Source: DATLSM01 sp049585815
GTDB lineage: Bacteria; Actinomycetota; Thermoleophilia; Solirubrobacterales; 70-9
Length of the DNA stretch: 8,886 bases
Assembly (NCBI GenBank): GCA_049585815.1
Contig: JBAVAR010000047.1
Location: 1-8,886 of the forward strand
Direction: 5' to 3'
Notes under the pieces: generated by a model
The model's input: the letters and a program-made list of their open reading frames with translations, nothing else
Databases searched by the model: none
Told to the model about the DNA's origin: nothing
Made by a program: the position numbers and the translations under genes
Part shown: positions 5,754 through 8,886 of the stretch, one piece after another
Layout: each line of letters begins with the position of its first letter
Position numbering within the stretch: position 1 is the stretch's first letter

Positions 5754-6827
5754 ATGTCGGTTTTCCCCGATCCTTCTAGTCGTATCACTGGCCGTGTGAA
5801 TCTAGCGCTGCTAGGACGTAAGCAGGTAGTGATCGTTGGCGTGGGCGCCGTTGGCTCGCAAGTGGCCGAGGAAATGGCCAACCACCATATTGGTCTGCTC
5901 CGACTCTTTGACGGAAAGCAGCTCCAGGTGCACCACTTGCCGCGCCATGTTCTACAGACAGAATATGTTGGCCAGAATAAGGCGGTGGGCATGGAGCAGT
6001 ATCTTGGGCGAGAGGCACCGCAGACGAGGGTGGAGGCGCACCCATGGCAGATCGAGCGGTCAATTCCCGACGATGTGCTCGATGGGCTTCTCCACGACGC
6101 AGACGTGATCGTTGTAGCGACTGATGATCGTGAAATCCAGCGACTCGTTGGGCGACGAGCGCTCGCGCTCGATATTCCTGCTGTCTTCCCTGGTCTCTAC
6201 GAACGAAACGGGGGTGAGATATTCATCCAGCGAAGCCCGCGTTGGCCGTGCTTCATGTGCCGCGACGGATTCAGGCCCGTCGATGAGGAATTGCGGGGAG
6301 TCGCTGCCAACAACGCAGATATTCTGAAAATCATCGCGCTAGCCAATCAGCTTACGCTGGGAATCCTGGATACCCAATCAGATTATCTTGCTCGCCTTAT
6401 GAGGCCGAGTGCTGGCGAGACAACATCGCCACAGCTATTTGTAGATAATGGCTTGACCTTGGCTAGGAGGACTGTGCCGTGGCGGCGTCCTTGTCCTTCC
6501 TGCGAAGTCGGCCCCTCGCCGCTGCGCCCCGACGCAGTGGGCGCATGGCAGGAGGCTCAGAGGGTACGTGCTGATGCGATTGCGACGGCAGCACCGCGAC
6601 CAGTGACACCACAGGTGTCACACGCTGCTACCGTTGCTCAGGCGACCCACCCAGCGGCGCGGCGCGGCTCAACTGCTGACCCGGGAGAGCTGGTCGGAAG
6701 CGGCTTGTGTGTGGCGGCCTGGTGGTTCTTCTTCACGGAGGGCTTCAACGGCTTTGCCGTGATTTGGAATCCTGCCGCGTGGATTCCTGTAATTGGCTGG
6801 TTCTTTTACGCTTTTTCGTCTCGCTAG
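5754..6827 (+). CDS. ThiF/MoeB/E1-like adenylating enzyme with a C-terminal membrane hairpin
   Basis: A 357-residue protein of the E1-like superfamily, which activates the C-terminus of ubiquitin-like proteins or peptides with ATP. The Rossmann core opens with VVIVGVGAVGS (GxGxxG at 29-34), followed by Asp53 (LFDG), Arg64 (LPRH), Lys76 (GQNKAVG) and VVATDDRE at 120-127, the usual nucleotide-binding set. Two CxxC pairs (CFMC 166-169, CPSC 247-250) form the expected zinc site. The only other Cys is Cys319, near or inside the membrane part, so no obvious thioester cysteine exists; it may only adenylate, as MccB does. After an Ala/Pro/Thr-rich linker (about 270-310), two hydrophobic stretches (about 313-329 and 334-354) should anchor it in the membrane. 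The ATG at 5754 has no clear ribosome binding site. It is divergent from the ubiquitin-like gene. The family is firm, the substrate inferred. Confidence 0.9.
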   Translation: MSVFPDPSSRITGRVNLALLGRKQVVIVGVGAVGSQVAEEMANHHIGLLRLFDGKQLQVHHLPRHVLQTEYVGQNKAVGMEQYLGREAPQTRVEAHPWQIERSIPDDVLDGLLHDADVIVVATDDREIQRLVGRRALALDIPAVFPGLYERNGGEIFIQRSPRWPCFMCRDGFRPVDEELRGVAANNADILKIIALANQLTLGILDTQSDYLARLMRPSAGETTSPQLFVDNGLTLARRTVPWRRPCPSCEVGPSPLRPDAVGAWQEAQRVRADAIATAAPRPVTPQVSHAATVAQATHPAARRGSTADPGELVGSGLCVAAWWFFFTEGFNGFAVIWNPAAWIPVIGWFFYAFSSR

Positions 6828-6855
6828 GGTCGCGGCTCGGAAGCGCTATCACTCC

Positions 6856-7584
6856 CTACCCCTTCTGATACGCCGCCCGCAGCTTCGCGTCATCCGCCGG
6901 GATAATGAAATAACTCGCGAACTCCTTGGGCTGGCCTTGCAGCGGTGCGGGCGTTTGGAGGCTGCGCAGGTGTTCCCGTGCTTTGTCGTCCAGGGCGTCG
7001 TCACCGCTAAGTAGGCGACGAGTCGCGGCATGGGCGACGATCAGGCGGGCAATGTCAGCGCCGGCATGGTCACGGGGCAGGCTGACGTCGAGCAGCAACC
7101 CCCGAAAGGTCTTGATCGTGGGATCGAAGCTGCCGAAGCGGAGCTGGTCGCGGCCCAGCGGCGTACTGCGCGGCTTGAAGCCCACGCTCACCAGGCCCTG
7201 GTAAGGCACCTCGCCGACCAGCATCTTGCCGACTCGCCGTTTGGAGGCCCGGGCCTTGCTGACCGCGTTAGCGGCCAGGGCCACAGGTATGGCTCCCGGT
7301 GTCCAGGGTGCCCAACCGCCGCCCTTGTCGTACTTGGAGCAGGCCACAGTGATCCGCTTGTCAGTTGTCCTGAGCGCCGCCGTGATGTCCGGCAACCGCA
7401 GCAGCCGCTTGGGCAGGCCGCCCGGCGGTATCTCGTGCACGACCAGCTCATTGACCAGTAGCGGCGCCGAGGCTTGGCCGTCACCCTCGCCTAGCTCGAT
7501 GCTGTCGGCCTGCTCGGCGGGGTCGGGATAGAGCGGGTCAGGGTGGGCGCCCAATTCGCGGACGGCCAGCAGGTTGAAACTCAT
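6856..7584 (-). CDS. 242-residue protein of unknown function
   Basis: A soluble-looking protein I do not recognise. It begins MSFNLLAVRELGAHPDP, has an acidic region near 22-36, a conserved-looking core with LPKRLLRLPDITAALR (57-72), RITVACSKYDKGGGWAPW (77-94) and a basic stretch SKARASKRRVGK (109-120), then mixed sequence ending PADDAKLRAAYQKG. One Cys (Cys82) and many aromatics lie in the core. No membrane segment, Walker motif or metal site is apparent. The ATG at 7582-7584 has an AAAGGAA site about 11 nt upstream, a loose spacing. It lies 40 bp after a small membrane protein gene on the same strand, probably in one transcript, and converges with the ThiF-like gene (28 bp between stops). 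Coding is supported by length, composition and placement; a role in the element's biology is only a guess. Confidence 0.72.
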   Translation of the reverse strand: MSFNLLAVRELGAHPDPLYPDPAEQADSIELGEGDGQASAPLLVNELVVHEIPPGGLPKRLLRLPDITAALRTTDKRITVACSKYDKGGGWAPWTPGAIPVALAANAVSKARASKRRVGKMLVGEVPYQGLVSVGFKPRSTPLGRDQLRFGSFDPTIKTFRGLLLDVSLPRDHAGADIARLIVAHAATRRLLSGDDALDDKAREHLRSLQTPAPLQGQPKEFASYFIIPADDAKLRAAYQKG

Positions 7585-7624
7585 GCCGTGGTCAGTTCCT
7601 TTCGCTCAGACAGGGGTCGAGGCA

Positions 7625-7813
7625 CTACCAAAACCAGATGACCACCCGGCCGCCCCGGTAGAGGTAGCGGGCATAGGCACCGAACAGCACCAGCCCAGCC
7701 AGACCAGCGAGCTGGCCGGTGCACAGAGCGATGAAGCTCAGGCCAGCTAGGACCACGTAGTAGATCCAGGCTTTGGCGCGCGGCTTAGGCTCGATTGTCG
7801 GCTCGCTGGTCAA
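7625..7813 (-). CDS. 62-residue two-helix membrane protein, TTG start
   Basis: A small membrane protein: a basic N-terminal stretch (TIEPKPRAKAW), hydrophobic helices at about 16-32 (IYYVVLAGLSFIAL) and 35-50 (LAGLAGLVLFGAYARYLY), and a tail RGGRVVIWFW. The start is TTG at 7811-7813, supported by AAGGAG 5 nt upstream; no ATG is nearby in frame. It precedes the 242-residue gene on the same strand. Many conjugative elements have small proteins like this in their transfer regions, but no named family is recognised. The repeat array at 7863-7937 lies just upstream and may control it. Confidence 0.68.
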   Translation of the reverse strand: MTSEPTIEPKPRAKAWIYYVVLAGLSFIALCTGQLAGLAGLVLFGAYARYLYRGGRVVIWFW

Positions 7814-7862
7814 TCCGGCTCCTTCGGGCTGGAGGCTCAGACAGAGAGCGGCACAGTATCAA

Positions 7863-7937
7863 GATGTAGACGCATGGGACGTAAGGGCATGGGATGCAGA
7901 CGCTCTGGACATAGATAGTCGGGACGTATGGGCTTGG
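7863..7937. repeat. Five degenerate 15-bp tandem repeats
   Basis: Units start at 7863, 7878, 7893, 7908 and 7923 and follow GAYGTAGRSGCATGG, with the fourth unit most diverged. Units two and five are nearly identical: 18-bp stretches at 7876-7893 and 7921-7938 differ at two positions. The array fills most of the 131-bp space between the divergent 62-residue gene and the first XRE gene, so a repressor-binding array is likely. Read as protein on the plus strand it gives DVxAW-like pentapeptides, but no gene start supports that. It is neither CRISPR (no spacers) nor obviously an origin. Confidence 0.75.
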
Positions 7938-7944
7938 GGCTGCC

Positions 7945-8196
7945 ATGCCCGAGCCAATCTCTCCGGCTACCCGAGCCTTTGGCGAACGAGTCCGTGAGCG
8001 GCGGGAAGCTCTGGGCCTCAGCCAAGAAGCCCTGGCCGCCAAAAGCGGCGTCCACTGGACCTTCCTGGGTCAGGTCGAGCGCGGTCGGCGCAACCTCAGC
8101 CTGCACAACCTGCTCAAGATTGCTCGGGGCCTCGGGGTCGATCCCGGCGAGCTGGTGCAAGGACTTGCCCCGCCTGAGGACGAATCCCAAGGCTGA
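7945..8196 (+). CDS. XRE-family transcriptional regulator, first of a tandem pair
   Basis: An 83-residue protein that is almost entirely a helix-turn-helix domain of the Cro/C1 type. Residues 11-72 run AFGERVRERREALGLSQEAL, AAKSGVHWTFLGQVERGRRN, LSLHNLLKIARGLGVDPGEL, with the recognition helix around 36-46. There is no ligand or oligomerisation domain, so it is probably a small repressor or antirepressor. The start is the ATG at 7945 with only a weak GGGG site 5 nt upstream. It lies 7 bp after the 15-bp repeat array, the obvious candidate operator, and 2 bp before a paralogous XRE gene. Autoregulation and control of the divergent membrane protein and 242-residue genes are inferred from layout. 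Confidence 0.88.
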   Translation: MPEPISPATRAFGERVRERREALGLSQEALAAKSGVHWTFLGQVERGRRNLSLHNLLKIARGLGVDPGELVQGLAPPEDESQG

Positions 8197-8198
8197 CC

Positions 8199-8444
8199 AT
8201 GCCCAGCTCCGCACCTGATGCTGCTGCCCTCGGGCGAGCCCTGCAAGCCGTGCGGGCCGAGCGCGGCATCAGCCAGACGCAGCTCGCCGAGGCCACCGGT
8301 TTCATGCAGAGCTGGATCAGTCAGGTAGAGCGAGGGCGGCGTAACCCGAGCTGGAACAACGTTGCCCGGCTGGCCGAGGGCCTGGGCGTCAGCGTCTCAG
8401 AGCTGGCAACGCGGGCAGAAGACTTGGGCCTAGGTGCGCTTTAG
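8199..8444 (+). CDS. XRE-family transcriptional regulator, second of a tandem pair
   Basis: An 81-residue Cro/C1-type regulator: residues 11-73 form the helix-turn-helix (LGRALQAVRAERGISQTQLA, EATGFMQSWISQVERGRRNP, NNVARLAEGLGVSVSELATR). It shares QVERGRRN and the following GLGV block with the protein just upstream, so the pair arose by duplication, or both belong to one subfamily. The recognition helix (GFMQSWISQ against GVHWTFLGQ) differs, so they may read different operators. The ATG is 2 bp after the previous stop, giving co-translation; no separate ribosome binding site is clear. Its stop overlaps by 4 bp the end of a doubtful reverse-strand ORF. Confidence 0.87.
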   Translation: MPSSAPDAAALGRALQAVRAERGISQTQLAEATGFMQSWISQVERGRRNPSWNNVARLAEGLGVSVSELATRAEDLGLGAL

Positions 8445-8602
8445 ATCGTGAAATCGATCTTGCATTTCTCGCATGAGCTTTTTTTATATGCGGACGCCGC
8501 CAAGGACGCAAGCGCAGCCCCAGCCGCGACACAGCTCGCGGCGGCAGAGATCCATTCAGGCGCGGTGTTAGCCACGGACAGCATCGACCGTAAGTCTCGC
8601 AT
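8441..8602 (-). CDS. Possible 53-residue single-helix membrane protein with a CxxC tail
   Basis: A short minus-strand frame beginning MRDLRSMLSVANTAPEWISA, then an Ala-rich hydrophobic segment at about 16-38 and a C-terminal tail KKSSCEKCKIDFTI with a CEKC pair. This layout (short amphipathic start, one helix, polar tail) is common in small membrane proteins of mobile elements. No good ribosome binding site is seen for this ATG, for the ATG six codons later, or for a GTG at 8716. The stop overlaps the end of the second XRE gene by 4 bp. It may be real or chance coding; the opposite strand also stays open (8448-8648). Low certainty. Confidence 0.33.
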   Translation of the reverse strand: MRDLRSMLSVANTAPEWISAAASCVAAGAALASLAASAYKKSSCEKCKIDFTI

Positions 8603-8676
8603 AGTCGAGCCCGTCTGGACATTACGCCGATTAGCTAGTAGCCTGTAGCCTGAGTCGGACCCGAAGCCAATCAAGT

Positions 8677-8709
8677 GCCCCCGGCGACAGCTTGAACTGC
8701 CCCGGGGGC
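8677..8709 (+). promoter_or_regulatory. GC-rich hairpin in the leader of the last gene
   Basis: GCCCCCGG (8677-8684) pairs exactly with CCGGGGGC (8702-8709) around a 17-nt loop. No T-run follows on either strand, so it is not a typical intrinsic terminator. It lies about 25 bp before the ATG at 8734 and may shape the mRNA leader or isolate the gene from read-through. Confidence 0.45.
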
Positions 8710-8716
8710 GTGACAC

Positions 8717-8732
8717 AGGAGGTATCAGCTCC
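8717..8732 (+). promoter_or_regulatory. Ribosome binding site of the last gene, inside a small inverted repeat
   Basis: AGGAGG at 8717-8722 lies 11 nt before the ATG, longer than ideal. GGAG (8718-8721) can pair with CTCC (8729-8732) directly before the start codon, so the site could fold on itself. The pairing is only 4 bp and may be chance. Confidence 0.4.
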
Positions 8733-8733
8733 C

Positions 8734-8886
8734 ATGCAGGATCAGCCTAACGAGCAGATGCAACGGTGGGACGTGCGGGAACGTGAGGCCCTCTACCTGC
8801 TGACCGACCCCGACCGCTATCCCCCAATCTGGTCGATTGCCGAGGTCGGACGGCAGATCGAATACTTCGACCCCGAGGCCGTTATC
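8734..8886 (+). CDS. Start of a probable winged-helix DNA-binding protein, cut by window edge
   Basis: The first 51 codons of a gene that runs off the window. The product begins MQDQPNEQMQRWDVRERE and continues ALYLLTDPDRYPPIWSIAEV, GRQIEYFDPEAVI. The LLTDPD, PPIWSIAEVGR and FDPEAV pattern resembles the start of winged-helix proteins I recall from Actinomycetota and Chloroflexota elements, in which a short helix-turn-helix decides between related partners. The ATG follows AGGAGG at 11 nt. It is downstream of the XRE pair on the same strand but with about 290 bp between, so probably a separate transcript; a weak candidate promoter (TGGACA, 17 nt, TAGCCT) lies at 8616-8644. The reading frame is clear, the family uncertain without the rest. 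Confidence 0.72.
   Translation, partial: MQDQPNEQMQRWDVREREALYLLTDPDRYPPIWSIAEVGRQIEYFDPEAVI

Noticed and set aside
7863..7937. CRISPR array
   Set aside because: Units are directly adjacent, 15 bp and degenerate, with no spacers and no cas genes.
7773..7997. Plus-strand frame with DVxAW-like pentapeptide repeats
   Set aside because: The pattern follows from a 15-bp DNA repeat being a multiple of three; there is no ribosome binding site, and the frame overlaps the real XRE gene and the start of the 62-residue gene.
8448..8648. A 66-codon plus-strand frame after the second XRE gene
   Set aside because: It starts at GTG without a ribosome binding site, and its Ala-rich stretch mirrors the hydrophobic segment of the opposite-strand frame, which looks more like a protein.

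Overview
The window is GC-rich bacterial DNA with short spacers and many coupled starts, and it reads as part of an integrative conjugative element or a plasmid-like island. A winged-helix replication-relaxation protein, a VirD4/TraG-like ATPase and a serine recombinase lie in one minus-strand cluster. A fusion of an XRE repressor with an NBR1-type Ig domain and TTGACA-type promoters suggest Chloroflexota, with Actinomycetota as the alternative. That assignment is inference, because no rRNA or housekeeping gene is present.

Layout. (1) Positions 1-4081, minus strand, form the mobility module. In transcription order it holds a 57-residue two-helix membrane protein, a 51-residue basic protein, the 695-residue ATPase, a 39-residue ORF tied by ATGA overlaps to both neighbours, the replication-relaxation protein, and the N-terminal part of a serine recombinase cut by the window edge. 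A good promoter with a palindrome in its spacer lies before the 51-residue gene, and a 10-bp inverted repeat spans that gene's ribosome binding site and start. (2) 4229-4927, plus strand, is the XRE plus NBR1-Ig protein. (3) 4981-6827 is the most unusual part: a 65-residue protein (plus), a 135-residue protein with a probable ubiquitin-like C-terminal domain (minus), and a membrane-anchored ThiF/E1-like protein (plus). The two small proteins start with the same motif (MGxA, LDxxL, PLTxxET), and each has its own near-consensus promoter. No E2, JAB peptidase or ligase is visible here. (4) 6856-7813, minus strand, holds a 62-residue membrane protein and an unrecognised 242-residue protein. (5) 7863-7937 is an array of five degenerate 15-bp tandem repeats in front of two adjacent paralogous XRE genes (7945-8444, plus). 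(6) 8441-8886 holds a doubtful small membrane protein (minus) and the start of a likely winged-helix gene (plus) behind a structured leader.

How it may work together: the left module probably moves and integrates the element, the XRE proteins probably control it, and the ThiF and ubiquitin-like trio looks like cargo that modifies or adenylates a small protein at the membrane. Its role (defence, regulation or peptide modification) cannot be read from sequence alone.
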